Shown here piece by piece: positions 23,945 through 32,905 of a DNA stretch of 32,905 bases. Made by a program: the position numbers and the translations under genes. How positions within the stretch are numbered: the stretch's first letter is position 1; each line of letters begins with the position of its first letter. The stretch is from Bacteroidales bacterium Bact_19 (lineage in GTDB: Bacteria; Bacteroidota; Bacteroidia; Bacteroidales; ML635J-15). The notes beneath the pieces were generated by a model. That model was not told the origin of the DNA and searched no databases. It was given only the letters and a program-made list of their open reading frames with translations. The stretch spans positions 1 to 32,905 of the forward strand of contig LUZK01000078.1 of assembly GCA_001603595.1 (NCBI GenBank). The letters are read 5' to 3'.

Positions 23945-25138
23945 ATGCCAAAAGTTTTACGAATAATTAACAGATTTAATTTAGGAGGACCCACCTACAA
24001 CGTTTCGTACCTTACAAAATACCTTAATAGCGGTTATGAAACTCTGCTTGTGGGCGGAATGAACGATAAAAATGAGGCTTGTTCTGATTACATTGCAAAA
24101 AAACTTGGAATACACTTTCTGAAAATTCCTGAAATGACTCGTGATATCGGATATAACGATCTTGTGGCATACTATAAGATTAAAGACATTATCCGTAGAT
24201 ATAAACCCGATATTGTTCACACTCATGCTTCGAAATCGGGATTTTTAGGGCGAAGAGCCGCTGCAGAACTAAAAGTCCCCGTAGTTGTTCATACTTTTCA
24301 CGGACATATTTTTCATTCATACTTCAATAAATATACAACTCAGATTTTTAAAACAATTGAAAGACAACTTGCTCAAAAAACTGATGCTATTATAGCAATT
24401 AGCAATCTTCAAAAATACGAGCTTAGTAAAGTTCATGAAATTGCTCCGGAAGAAAAATTCAGAGTGATTCCTTTGGGTTTTGACCTTGAGAGATTTCAGG
24501 AAAATTATGACTTTAAAAGAAAAAGCTTTAGGGATTTATATCATGTTAAGGATGAGGAAATTGTGATAACAATAATCGGAAGATTAGTTCCCGTAAAAAA
24601 TCATGAGCTTTTTATTAAAGCTGTAGCTGAAGTAAAGAAAAACACAAACCACAAGATTAAAGCTTTTATTGTTGGAGACGGCGAATTGAGAAACAAACTT
24701 GTAGAACTTGCAATTTCTTTAGGTCTCAAATGCTTTCAGCCTGGAAATTATAATTATGATGCAGATATATTTTTTACCTCGTGGATTCAGGATGCTGACC
24801 TCGTTTTAGCTGCAACTGATATTACTGCACTGACATCTTTTAATGAAGGAACTCCGGTTTCTCTGATAGAGGCTCAGGCTGCAAATTCGCCAATAGTGAG
24901 TACTAATGTTGGCGGGATTGAAGACGTTGTTATTAAAGATAAAACAGCTCTTTTAGCAGATAACAATAATCTCGAAGATTTTAGCCAAAAACTTCTTAAA
25001 CTTGTTAATTCTGATGACCTTAGAAAAGAGATGAAAAAGCAAGGTTGGGAATTTGTAAAAGAAACATTTCATTATACAAGACTTGTTAATGATACAAAAA
25101 AACTTTACGACGAACTTTTACTGAGTAAAAAAAGTTAG
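23945..25138 (+). CDS. Glycosyltransferase family 4
   Basis: 397-residue GT-B fold glycosyltransferase. The N-terminal domain has the FNLGGPTYNV glycine-rich acceptor loop and PDIVHTHASKSGFLGR. The C-terminal domain has the donor-binding EGTPVSLIEAQAA motif (two conserved glutamates spaced seven apart) and VSTNVGGIEDVV. HTFHGHIFHSYF fits GT4 enzymes that work on lipid-linked or nucleotide-activated acceptors at the inner face of the membrane. Donor and acceptor sugars are unknown. Start ATG lies one base after the asnB stop, a sign of translational coupling. Downstream export genes have their own promoter box after about 100 bases. Confidence 0.93.
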   Translation: MPKVLRIINRFNLGGPTYNVSYLTKYLNSGYETLLVGGMNDKNEACSDYIAKKLGIHFLKIPEMTRDIGYNDLVAYYKIKDIIRRYKPDIVHTHASKSGFLGRRAAAELKVPVVVHTFHGHIFHSYFNKYTTQIFKTIERQLAQKTDAIIAISNLQKYELSKVHEIAPEEKFRVIPLGFDLERFQENYDFKRKSFRDLYHVKDEEIVITIIGRLVPVKNHELFIKAVAEVKKNTNHKIKAFIVGDGELRNKLVELAISLGLKCFQPGNYNYDADIFFTSWIQDADLVLAATDITALTSFNEGTPVSLIEAQAANSPIVSTNVGGIEDVVIKDKTALLADNNNLEDFSQKLLKLVNSDDLRKEMKKQGWEFVKETFHYTRLVNDTKKLYDELLLSKKS

Positions 25139-25213
25139 AATCTTAATTAACCGAATGCTTAAACTTTTATTTTCGTAGAAAAAATAGTTTTTCCGTTTTA
25201 AATATTAAATTCG

Positions 25214-25221
25214 TATTTTTG
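25214..25221 (+). promoter_or_regulatory. Candidate -7 box for the polysaccharide export genes
   Basis: TATTTTTG, matching TAnnTTTG, 19 bases before the ATG at 25241, in the 102-base gap after the GT4 gene. No clear TTTG upstream. A weak GAAAAA/TTTTTC hairpin (25178-25193) precedes it. Its position argues for ATG 25241 over the in-frame TTG at 25226. Confidence 0.45.
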
Positions 25222-25240
25222 TAAGTTGAAAAATTCGAAA

Positions 25241-26020
25241 ATGAAAAAGAAATTTCTGTTGTTTTATTTGGTCATTTTAGTTTTTATTGCCAATTCATGT
25301 AAAGTTCTAAGGCCATCGGAAATGTTTCAAACCGATGAAAATTATCCGGTTTCGGACTTTGAACCATCAAAAAATGAATATATTATTCATCCCTATGACA
25401 GAATAGCTTTAAGAGTTGTTTCAAATGAAGGCGAATCTTTTTTTGGTACCGGAAATGTAAGTGAAAGCAGTGCAAATTTTCAACGCAATCAACAAGGTTT
25501 TGAGTTTCCGGTGGAATTTGATGGTTATGTAAAACTCCCGATTATCGGCAGAATAAAAATAAGCGGAATGACTGTTCGCGAAGCCGAAGATCATCTTGAG
25601 AATCTTTATGCTAATTATTTCGTAAATCCATTTGTTCTTTTGCAGGTAACAAACCGAAAGGTTATGGTTTTCATGGACAGTGGAACTAAAGCAAAAATCA
25701 TAGAAATGCCTTCGGAAAATCTCACTCTTATCGAAGCAATTGCCCAAAGCGGAGGGCTTACAGAAATTAGCAAAGCTTACAAAATAAAACTTATACGAGG
25801 CGACCTTACAAAGAATCCAGAAATTTATTATTGGAATATCTCCACTCTTGCCGACCTTAAAAATTCTAATATAATTCTCGAAGCCAATGATATTATTTAT
25901 GTAGATTCCCGTCCACAATACTTTAATAGAGTATTAAGAGAAATAGCACCTTATCTTACACTTACAACCACCATTTTGACCATTTACGGAGTATTTTTCA
26001 AATTAAAAGCTTCAAATTAA
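25241..26020 (+). CDS. Polysaccharide export lipoprotein, Wza/BexD-like
   Basis: 259 residues from ATG 25241. A signal sequence with lipobox ends at C20 (FIANSC), so it is an outer-membrane lipoprotein. The Poly_export domain begins near residue 45 (YIIHPYDRIALRVVSNEG) with the strand pair VEFDGYVKLPIIGRIKISGMTVREAEDHLENLYANYFVNPFV; a SLBB-like domain follows (MPSENLTLIEAIAQSGGLTEIS). The C-terminal hydrophobic stretch (TLTTTILTIYGVFF) may be the membrane-crossing helix. It forms the outer-membrane channel for capsule or exopolysaccharide and should work with the Wzc-like protein that starts six bases after its stop. Confidence 0.92.
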   Translation: MKKKFLLFYLVILVFIANSCKVLRPSEMFQTDENYPVSDFEPSKNEYIIHPYDRIALRVVSNEGESFFGTGNVSESSANFQRNQQGFEFPVEFDGYVKLPIIGRIKISGMTVREAEDHLENLYANYFVNPFVLLQVTNRKVMVFMDSGTKAKIIEMPSENLTLIEAIAQSGGLTEISKAYKIKLIRGDLTKNPEIYYWNISTLADLKNSNIILEANDIIYVDSRPQYFNRVLREIAPYLTLTTTILTIYGVFFKLKASN

Positions 26021-26026
26021 CAACTA

Positions 26027-28492
26027 ATGGATACAAAAAATAAAATACCATTTTTTAATCAAAGGTTTGATCCGCATACGTTTTTTACAATTTTAAGAAA
26101 AAACCTCTGGATAATTATTTTAATATTTATTATTTCTATTTCTTCAGGTTTTGTTTATTTTCGATATACTCGTCCTGTTTATAAATCCAGTACAGTGATT
26201 CAAATAAAGAATGAAAATAAAACCAATCAAATTCTGGGGATTAGTAGTGGAATAATGGAAACTGATCTGGCTCAAGCAATAGAGTTACTGAGATCGAATG
26301 AGTTTCTGAAAAATGTAATAAATGTCTTACCGTTAGATGTAAGTTATTTCAGGCAAGGTACATTTCTATCAACAGAATTATATACAAGCTGTCCATTTGA
26401 GGTTAAATATCGAATAAACAACCCTATTGTCTATGATCAAAAAATTTCAATGAGATTTACTGAATATAAATGTCAGCTTTCATTTGAAATTGCCGGTCAA
26501 AAATATGAATATTTGATAACACCAGAAGAATGGACTTCTGTTCTTGGAATGGAAATTATGATACATTTTCCATCTAAAAAAGACCTGGAGCTAGAACTAA
26601 ACAATACTGATTCAGAATACTACTTTATTATAAATAATCAAAAGACTTTGTTAAATGGAATAATTTCCAGATTAGAAATACAAATACTAAACGAAACTGC
26701 CGGAACAATTTTAATAACATACCGAGATTATAATGCCAAAAAAGCTGCTGATATTGCAAATACTATTGCAGAAAAATTTATTGAATATGATGAGAATAAA
26801 AAGAAAGAAAGCGCCAATAATATTTTAAAGTATATCGATCAACAAATGGAGCATGTGTTCTCTCAATTAACTAATACTGAGCAAGAATTACATGACTTTC
26901 GAGTTCGTAATAATATTGTTGATATTGATGAAAAAATTTTACTCAGTAAAACAAATTTGTACAGTTCTAAGATTTCTGAATTGGAAACAAAGCTTCTAAA
27001 TATTGATTTTGAGATTATGACTTTGGAAAAAATAAAAACAGAAATCGAAAATAATCCCGATATAAAAACCTTTGAACTTTTAGCTATGTTATCCGGCCAA
27101 CGCTCGGAGGCATTTATAAGTTCTATGTTAAATTCTTTGCAGGAATTGATTAACAGACGCGAGGCTTTGTTATTTGATGTTACTACAAATAATCACAGAA
27201 TAAAAGTTCTCGACGAACAAATAGCATCTCGCAAAGCCACGATAGCTGATTTTACAAATTCGAGCATTCACAGATTAAGAAGCGAAAAGAAAGAAATTGT
27301 TCAGAGAATCAAAGATTTAGAACTGAATTCGCTCGATCAAAATAACTATGATGAAATTGAATATGCCCGACTCCTTAGACTTTATACAATAAACGAAAAT
27401 TTTTACACTCAATTAATTAAAACAAAGGCCGAAACAATGATTTCACAAGCTGGTTATATTAGTAATAATATAATACTCGAAAAAGCTGCAATACCAATTT
27501 TCCCTGATTATCCTATTTTGAATAGGGTAATTTTCATGTCCATCATAATTGCATTATTGGTTTCTTTATTATTTGTCGTTGTAAGATACTTACTTTTTAA
27601 TAAAATACTTACAACCTTAGACATTTCAGAATTTACTGATATTCCGGTTATTGGTGGCATTCCAATGGCTAAAGTCGAGATGTCAGTTTCACAGGTAGTA
27701 GTGCATCAGCGACCAAAATCAATGATGGCAGAATCTTTTCGTAATATAAGAACTAACTTAGAGTTTTATCAATCAAAGGATACATGCCGAGTTATAACTA
27801 TTAGCTCAACAATTGCCGGTGAAGGAAAAACTTTTGTCGGATTAAATATCGGAGCAATTTACGCAATGTCCGACAAAAAAGTCTTAATCATGGATTTTGA
27901 TCTTAGAAAACCAAGATTACATAAATGTTTTAACGTTGATAATAACAAGGGAGTAAGTACAATAATTCTCGGAAAGCATAAGTTGGAAGAATGTATTAAC
28001 AAATCAGAGATAGAAAATCTTGATTATGTTATCTCTGGTCCATTACCGCCTAATCCGGCAGAATTTATTTTATCCAAAAGTGTTACTGAGCTAATAGAGT
28101 CTGCAAAAAAAATGTACGATATTCTAATTCTTGATACCCCACCGGTAGGAATTGTTACTGATGCAATAATTACTTACGGTTATGCTGATAACCCTATTTA
28201 TGTAATGCGTGCCGGAGTAAGTCCTAAATCATTTATTGAAAATGTAAATTCTTTTGCTGAGTCAAGCAAATTAAATAATTTATCAATAATTTTAAATGGG
28301 ATTATTCGTAGTCCTGGCAGATATGGATACGGTTATAAAACAGGTTATGGTTATCAATATGGTTATTCAACTTACGGATATGGATACGGCTATCTTACAA
28401 AAATTCATAATTCTTATTACGGCGAAGAAGTTGAAGATACCAGAAATATGATTGAAAAAATAATTGATAAGTTTAAAAAGAAAAAGAAATGA
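26027..28492 (+). CDS. Wzc-like polysaccharide co-polymerase and tyrosine autokinase
   Basis: 821 residues. A Wzz domain with membrane helices at about 28-47 and 501-523 encloses a long periplasmic coiled-coil region (about 250-460). The cytoplasmic BY-kinase domain has Walker A AGEGKT (597-602), Walker A' IMDFDLRKPR (621-630) and Walker B ILDTPP with D703. The C-terminal tail carries 13 tyrosines between 766 and 798, mostly Gly-Tyr repeats, the expected site of autophosphorylation. It controls chain length and export together with the Wza-like lipoprotein. No Wzb-type phosphatase gene is in the window. Its stop overlaps the next gene's ATG by four bases. Confidence 0.94.
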   Translation: MDTKNKIPFFNQRFDPHTFFTILRKNLWIIILIFIISISSGFVYFRYTRPVYKSSTVIQIKNENKTNQILGISSGIMETDLAQAIELLRSNEFLKNVINVLPLDVSYFRQGTFLSTELYTSCPFEVKYRINNPIVYDQKISMRFTEYKCQLSFEIAGQKYEYLITPEEWTSVLGMEIMIHFPSKKDLELELNNTDSEYYFIINNQKTLLNGIISRLEIQILNETAGTILITYRDYNAKKAADIANTIAEKFIEYDENKKKESANNILKYIDQQMEHVFSQLTNTEQELHDFRVRNNIVDIDEKILLSKTNLYSSKISELETKLLNIDFEIMTLEKIKTEIENNPDIKTFELLAMLSGQRSEAFISSMLNSLQELINRREALLFDVTTNNHRIKVLDEQIASRKATIADFTNSSIHRLRSEKKEIVQRIKDLELNSLDQNNYDEIEYARLLRLYTINENFYTQLIKTKAETMISQAGYISNNIILEKAAIPIFPDYPILNRVIFMSIIIALLVSLLFVVVRYLLFNKILTTLDISEFTDIPVIGGIPMAKVEMSVSQVVVHQRPKSMMAESFRNIRTNLEFYQSKDTCRVITISSTIAGEGKTFVGLNIGAIYAMSDKKVLIMDFDLRKPRLHKCFNVDNNKGVSTIILGKHKLEECINKSEIENLDYVISGPLPPNPAEFILSKSVTELIESAKKMYDILILDTPPVGIVTDAIITYGYADNPIYVMRAGVSPKSFIENVNSFAESSKLNNLSIILNGIIRSPGRYGYGYKTGYGYQYGYSTYGYGYGYLTKIHNSYYGEEVEDTRNMIEKIIDKFKKKKK
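28322..28420 (+). other. Tyrosine-rich GY-repeat tail of the Wzc-like kinase
   Basis: The codons for residues 766-798 encode 13 Tyr in 33 residues, alternating with Gly. The DNA is a degenerate short tandem array of GGT/GGA/GGC and TAT/TAC codons, so it could change length by slippage or recombination. Confidence 0.85.
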
Positions 28493-29550
28493 ATTATATT
28501 TTAATTACAATTTTTTTGTTATCTTTTCTCGCTGCTATTTTAATAGACAGGTTTTTTATTAAAAGACCCATAAAATTTCTTGTTAAAAAAGCTAACAACT
28601 CTGCAATAAGATTTAGTACACAATCTAAGCCTATTTTTGGCGGAATTAGCTTTTATTCGATTTTTCTTTTATTAATGATAGTTTATTTCGTTTTATATAA
28701 TGAAGAGGTTTTTGTTTCAAGCGAATATATAAGCATCTTAATAATAGTTACTTTGTCGTTTTTTATGGGGCTTGCCGATGATTTAATAAATACTTCGCCG
28801 TTTTTTAAACTTATAGTACAGTTGATATGTTCTGTAATTTTTATTTATTCGGGAGTATATATTAAAATTTCACCTGTTGAATGGATTAATTATGCAATTA
28901 CAATTTTTTGGGTTGTTGGAATTATGAACTCAATAAATATGCTTGACAATATGGACGCTGTTACAAGCCTAGTTTCTTTATCAATAATTTCCGGAGTTAT
29001 TTTTGGTAATATTTTTTTTGATGTTTCAATCTCTAATCTGGGAAAATTTATTCTTTTAGGAACAGCAGCATCATTACTTGCTTTTCTATTCTTCAACTGG
29101 AATCCTTCTAAAATGTATATGGGTGATAATGGTAGTCAGTATTTAGGAATAATTCTTGCTTGGGTGGGAATAGTATTTTTCTGGAATTCTATTAAAATAG
29201 AGGAGGTGCAATATGCCCTTAATTTTAAACAAGCTTTGATTGTTGCTCTCGCTTATATCATTCCATTAACAGATACAACTACTGTCTCAATTAATAGAAT
29301 GCTAAAAGGCAAATCTCCTTTTGTGGGAGGAAGAGATCATACTACTCACCATCTTTTTTATTTAGGCCTTTCGGTTCGTTGGGTTGGATTTTTGTTGTTT
29401 TTACTTAATACTATAGGGGTTATCGTGGCTTTATATCTTATTACTAACTCTAATTCAATAGATTACAATAATCTATGGTATTTTATGATCTTCCCGGTGA
29501 TTACCTTTTTGCTTTTATATATAAATACTCAAATTTCAAAACCAAAATAA
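28489..29550 (+). CDS. Undecaprenyl-phosphate sugar-1-phosphate transferase, WecA/MraY family
   Basis: 353 residues with about ten membrane helices. The polyprenyl-phosphate N-acetylhexosamine-1-phosphate transferase motifs are present: GLADDLI (D97, D98), NMLDNMD (150-156), MGDNGS with D213, and GRDHTTHH (281-288, the cytoplasmic His motif). It lacks MraY-specific features that I can see and fits the WecA/WbpL side of the family. It should start the repeat unit by moving a sugar-1-phosphate from a UDP-sugar to undecaprenyl phosphate at the inner face of the membrane. Its ATG overlaps the Wzc-like stop (ATGA), so the two are coupled. The lytic transglycosylase gene follows after four bases. 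Confidence 0.92.
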   Translation: MNYILITIFLLSFLAAILIDRFFIKRPIKFLVKKANNSAIRFSTQSKPIFGGISFYSIFLLLMIVYFVLYNEEVFVSSEYISILIIVTLSFFMGLADDLINTSPFFKLIVQLICSVIFIYSGVYIKISPVEWINYAITIFWVVGIMNSINMLDNMDAVTSLVSLSIISGVIFGNIFFDVSISNLGKFILLGTAASLLAFLFFNWNPSKMYMGDNGSQYLGIILAWVGIVFFWNSIKIEEVQYALNFKQALIVALAYIIPLTDTTTVSINRMLKGKSPFVGGRDHTTHHLFYLGLSVRWVGFLLFLLNTIGVIVALYLITNSNSIDYNNLWYFMIFPVITFLLLYINTQISKPK

Positions 29551-29554
29551 ACAG

Positions 29555-30526
29555 ATGTTAAACAAGAAATACGTGAAAATCCCATTTTTTATAGTTTTAG
29601 GTTTGGGTTTGGGATTGATTGTCTCAAATATTTTTATTTTTTCTAAAGATAGTGATGGAGAAATTGTAAATCAGCAAAAACAGGAAATTGAAAAACATTG
29701 TTTTATACATGGTTCCCAGCCATATATTCCTGATACTTTGAGTTTTTGCGGTGAATCGGTGCCTTTACATTTATTTGATGTTTATGAATCGCTTGATTTG
29801 GAAATGATAATTAATACTTATCGTCATTCTTCAACGATGTTATATATTAAACGGGCAAACAGATTTTTTCCTGAGATAGAACGATTGCTTAAGGAAAATA
29901 ATATTCCTGATGATATGAAATACTTATGCGTTGCCGAAAGTGGGCTGGCTAATGTAATAAGTCCTTCGGGAGCAACCGGTTTTTGGCAATTTATGAAACC
30001 TACGGCTCAGGAATATATGATGATTGTTAATCGAGAAATAGATGAAAGATATGATCCAACTATTTCTTTGGTTGCTGCTGCCAAATATTTAAAAACAGCC
30101 TACAGGATGTTTGGTAGTTGGACACTTGCTGCCGCTGCCTACAATATGGGAATGGGCGGTTTAAAAAAAGAAATTGAATATCAAAAAGTAAATTCTTATT
30201 ATGACCTAAAACTCAATGATGAAACTTCAAGATATGTATTCAGAATATTAGCTCTGAAAATAATCATGTCGAACCCGGAACTTTATGGATTTTATCTTGA
30301 AGAAAAAGATTTATACAAACCGTTGAAAACCACCACAATAATAATTGATACAAGCATTAACGACCTTGTTCAATTTGCTTTCGATAACGGAATTAATTAT
30401 AAAATGTTAACCTACTTCAATCCATGGTTAAGAGGAAAATCGCTTCCTAATCCAAACAAAAAAGAGTATAAAATTGTTATTCCCGAAAGGGACCAAAGAC
30501 CTTGTGATATTCCAAACAAGAAGTAG
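29555..30526 (+). CDS. Membrane-anchored lytic transglycosylase (MltD-like)
   Basis: 323 residues. An N-terminal anchor (IPFFIVLGLGLGLIVSNIFIF, about 9-29) is followed by an SLT domain with the catalytic E128 in VAESGLAN, then SPSGATGFWQFM and AAAAYNMGMGGL, all typical of family 1 (MltD-type) lytic transglycosylases. The end (VQFAFDNGINYKMLTYFNPWL ... YKIVIPE) looks like one LysM domain. It cuts peptidoglycan with formation of anhydro-muropeptides. It is four bases behind the WecA-like gene, so it is co-transcribed with the polysaccharide genes and might open the wall for the export machine; it may equally be a general wall enzyme. uvrA begins six bases after its stop. Confidence 0.92.
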   Translation: MLNKKYVKIPFFIVLGLGLGLIVSNIFIFSKDSDGEIVNQQKQEIEKHCFIHGSQPYIPDTLSFCGESVPLHLFDVYESLDLEMIINTYRHSSTMLYIKRANRFFPEIERLLKENNIPDDMKYLCVAESGLANVISPSGATGFWQFMKPTAQEYMMIVNREIDERYDPTISLVAAAKYLKTAYRMFGSWTLAAAAYNMGMGGLKKEIEYQKVNSYYDLKLNDETSRYVFRILALKIIMSNPELYGFYLEEKDLYKPLKTTTIIIDTSINDLVQFAFDNGINYKMLTYFNPWLRGKSLPNPNKKEYKIVIPERDQRPCDIPNKK

Positions 30527-30532
30527 ATTTAT

Positions 30533-32905
30533 ATGAAAAAACAAAAAGGGTTAATTTCGGTAAGAGGGGCCAGAGTTCATAACCTAAAAAACGTTGATGT
30601 AGATATCCCTCTATATAAGCTGAATGTAATTACAGGGCTGAGTGGTAGCGGTAAATCATCTCTAGCCTTTGATACCATTTATGCCGAAGGTCAGCGGAGG
30701 TATATGGAAACATTTTCTGCTTATGCCCGTCAGTTTATCGGGAAACTCGAAAGACCGAAAGTGGATCTTATTACAGGATTAAGCCCTGTAATTGCCATCG
30801 AACAAAAAACTACAGTGAAAAATCCTCGTTCAACTGTTGGTACAATTACAGAAATTTACGACTTTTTAAGATTGCTTTATGCTCGAGCCTCTACAGCCTA
30901 TTCTTATGTTACAGGCGAAAAAATGGTAAGATATACTGATGATCAAATCGCCGACATCATCATAAAAGAATATGAATCCAAACCGGTTTTTATTCTTGCT
31001 CCATTAGTTGACGGACGTAAAGGACATTATAAAGAACTTTTTGAAAACCAACGTAAAAAAGGTTTTATTCAAGCCAGAATTGACGGAGTAATTTCTGAAA
31101 TGACCCCAAACCTTAAGCTGGATCGTTATAAAACTCATTTCATAGAACTTGTTGTGGATAAATTTATAATTAAAGAGAATGACAGAAAACGATTGAAAAA
31201 ATCCATAGATCTAGCTATGTCTATTGGTAAAGGAGTAATCATGATCATTGAGAAAAATGTTGAAAAACCTCGTTACTTTAGTCGATTTTTGATGTGTCCG
31301 ACCAGTGGAATTTCATATAAAGAACCTGCACCTCATACTTTTTCTTTTAATTCGCCTCAAGGGGCTTGCCCAAAATGTAACGGACTTGGTGTAATTACTG
31401 ATATTGATATTAGCAAAATTATTCCGGATGATTCTTTATCAATTTATAATGGTGCAATTTCTTTTTTGGGCAAGTATAAAAATTCCATGCAGTTTTGGAT
31501 TCTGGAAGCTCTGGCTGAAAAATTGAATTTTTCTTTAAAAACTCCTGTCAAAGAATTATCCGAAGAATGTCTTGATGCCGTTTTGTTCGGCTATCCCGAA
31601 GGGATTAGACTTACCAACACACCTCTTGGCGAAAATTCTAATTATGTTGTTGAGTTTAATGGTATTGTTAATCTTATTAAAGAAAGACAAGAAGAAGAAC
31701 TTAAAGATCCTTATTCCAAACGTTATTCATTGCGGTTTAATAAATACATTACATGTCCAAAATGCAACGGTACAAGATTAAAGCAAGAATCTTTGTATTT
31801 TAAATTTGGCGGTAAAAATATTGCCGAACTCAGTCAAATGAGTATCTTAGATTTGAAAAATTTTCTGGAATCCATTAGCATTGAAATTGGTGAGCGGGAA
31901 CAAAAAATATCTGAAGAAATTATTAAAGAAGTTGTTTCCAGATTGGGTTTTTTACTTGATGTCGGGCTCGATTATTTGAGTTTGAATCTACCTGCATCGA
32001 GTTTATCGGGAGGGGAATCTCAACGAATTCGGCTTGCTACACAAATCGGGAGTCGTTTGGTTAATGTGTTGTACATCCTTGATGAACCAAGTATTGGGCT
32101 GCATCAACGCGACAATCAGCGATTAATAAATTCTTTGAAACAACTACGTGATAGAGGAAATACAATTATTGTTGTGGAACACGACAAGGATATGATTTTA
32201 GAATCGGATTTTGTTGTTGATATTGGTCCGGGCGCTGGTCGAAAAGGAGGGGAGATTGTTTTTACCGGAACTCCCCAACAATTGCTTCAGGCTGATACTA
32301 TTACTGCAAAATATCTGAATGCTAAACTTGAAATTCCCGTTCCATCACAGAGAAGGGATTTAAGCAAGCAAAAAATCAGTATTTATGGAGCTAGAGGTAA
32401 TAATTTAAAAAATCTAAATGTTGACATTCCTCTTGGAGGTCTTGTGGTAATTACCGGTGTATCCGGCAGCGGAAAGTCAACATTGCTGAACGAAACTCTG
32501 GTGCCAATATTATCAAGACATTTTTATAATTCCACTGCAATGCCACTTGAGTATGATGATATAAAAGGATTAGAAAATATAGATAAATTTATTGAAGTTA
32601 CTCAAGAACCTATCGGCCGAACTCCAAGATCTAATCCGGCTACCTATACCGGACTTTTTACCGACATACGCGAACTTTTTGCTACCTTACCTGAATCTCA
32701 AATAAGGGGGTATAAAGCAGGAAGGTTTTCTTTTAATGTAAAAGGAGGCAGATGCGAAACTTGTAAAGGTGCCGGAGTTAAAGTTATTGAGATGAATTTT
32801 CTTCCCGATGTAAGCGTACTGTGCGAAAGTTGTTTGGGTAAAAGATATAATCGCGAAACCCTCGAAGTTCGTTTTAAAGGTAAATCTATTTCAGATGTTT
32901 TGAAT
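30533..32905 (+). CDS. uvrA: Excinuclease ABC subunit A, 3' end cut by window
   Basis: 791 codons are present, without a stop; UvrA is usually about 940 residues, so roughly 150 are missing. It recognises DNA damage with UvrB in nucleotide excision repair. First ATPase: Walker A GLSGSGKS (35-42), a UvrB-binding insert (about 120-245), and [17 protein letters not shown] (about 490-506). Second ATPase: GVSGSGKS (about 641-648). The zinc module [11 protein letters not shown] (C741, C744) with VLCESCLG is intact, and CPKCNG pairs occur at 279-282 and in the RL-containing segment. The first pair of zinc module 1 reads CPTSG (C255, S258), so one ligand is replaced. The start is ATG 30533, six bases after the transglycosylase stop. 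Confidence 0.96.
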   Translation, partial: MKKQKGLISVRGARVHNLKNVDVDIPLYKLNVITGLSGSGKSSLAFDTIYAEGQRRYMETFSAYARQFIGKLERPKVDLITGLSPVIAIEQKTTVKNPRSTVGTITEIYDFLRLLYARASTAYSYVTGEKMVRYTDDQIADIIIKEYESKPVFILAPLVDGRKGHYKELFENQRKKGFIQARIDGVISEMTPNLKLDRYKTHFIELVVDKFIIKENDRKRLKKSIDLAMSIGKGVIMIIEKNVEKPRYFSRFLMCPTSGISYKEPAPHTFSFNSPQGACPKCNGLGVITDIDISKIIPDDSLSIYNGAISFLGKYKNSMQFWILEALAEKLNFSLKTPVKELSEECLDAVLFGYPEGIRLTNTPLGENSNYVVEFNGIVNLIKERQEEELKDPYSKRYSLRFNKYITCPKCNGTRLKQESLYFKFGGKNIAELSQMSILDLKNFLESISIEIGEREQKISEEIIKEVVSRLGFLLDVGLDYLSLNLPASSLSGGESQRIRLATQIGSRLVNVLYILDEPSIGLHQRDNQRLINSLKQLRDRGNTIIVVEHDKDMILESDFVVDIGPGAGRKGGEIVFTGTPQQLLQADTITAKYLNAKLEIPVPSQRRDLSKQKISIYGARGNNLKNLNVDIPLGGLVVITGVSGSGKSTLLNETLVPILSRHFYNSTAMPLEYDDIKGLENIDKFIEVTQEPIGRTPRSNPATYTGLFTDIRELFATLPESQIRGYKAGRFSFNVKGGRCETCKGAGVKVIEMNFLPDVSVLCESCLGKRYNRETLEVRFKGKSISDVLN

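Noticed and set aside
28322-28420. Tandem DNA repeat or CRISPR-like array
   Set aside because: The periodicity comes from Gly-Tyr codons in the Wzc-like tail; there are no spacers and it is in frame with the kinase gene.
31572-31781. Short plus-strand frame near the right end
   Set aside because: It lies out of frame within uvrA, whose reading frame is open from 30533 to the window end.

Overview
The window is a low-GC, AT-rich stretch that reads as the chromosome of a member of the Bacteroidota. The signs are: a long IleS of the 1,145-residue type, a DksA/TraR-like protein without its zinc cysteines, a DUF2795 protein, a fused PlsC-GNAT aminolipid synthase, Wza/Wzc-type export proteins, weak or absent Shine-Dalgarno sites, and many promoter-like boxes of the Bacteroidota form TAnnTTTG. 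I cannot name a genus. The first 34 bases are not biological: they are an Illumina Nextera read-1 adapter ending in the Tn5 mosaic end, so the piece is the end of a short-read contig. The right end cuts through uvrA.

Layout. 35-377: AT-rich leader with two matching interrupted palindromes and a good ileS promoter. 378-4217 (+): ileS and a DksA/TraR-like gene, closed by a strong hairpin shared with the convergent recG (4287-6395, -). 6589-7578 (-): a zinc-ribbon, transposase-derived protein of the IS1595 kind whose first catalytic Asp seems lost. 7790-10150 (+): SAM methyltransferase, LolD-like ABC ATPase, PduO-type cobalamin adenosyltransferase and a DUF2795 protein, closed by a second two-way terminator. 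10212-14966 (-): an unknown membrane protein behind an exported M28 peptidase, then purQ, then a membrane-anchored metallophosphoesterase. 15105-15371 (+): a small unknown gene whose 3' end overlaps the next gene. 15346-20469 (-): MFS transporter, PlsC-GNAT aminolipid synthase, PLP aminotransferase and a CarH-like MerR/B12 regulator, in that transcription order. 20647-30526 (+): exported C1 peptidase, asnB-type amidotransferase, GT4 glycosyltransferase, Wza-like lipoprotein, Wzc-like tyrosine kinase, WecA/MraY-like sugar-phosphate transferase and a lytic transglycosylase, i.e. part of an exopolysaccharide locus. 30533-end (+): uvrA, cut at its 3' end.

How the genes fit together. Most are housekeeping (translation, DNA repair, purine synthesis) or envelope functions. 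Two groups look like units. The first is the surface polysaccharide module: a WecA-like starter enzyme, one glycosyltransferase, an amidotransferase, and the Wza/Wzc export pair; flippase, polymerase and further transferases are not in the window. The second is the minus-strand run MFS - lipid synthase - aminotransferase - CarH-like regulator. The regulator keeps the Wx9EH signature of adenosylcobalamin light sensors and has an 11-bp inverted repeat touching its start codon; a cobalamin adenosyltransferase that could supply its cofactor lies 5.5 kb away in a separate operon.

I found no tRNA, rRNA, CRISPR array, intact insertion sequence, phage or plasmid genes, and no clear anti-phage system. 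The items most worth following are the regulator/aminolipid operon, the catalytically altered transposase homologue with its own promoter, the duplicated palindromes before ileS, and the unknown membrane protein.
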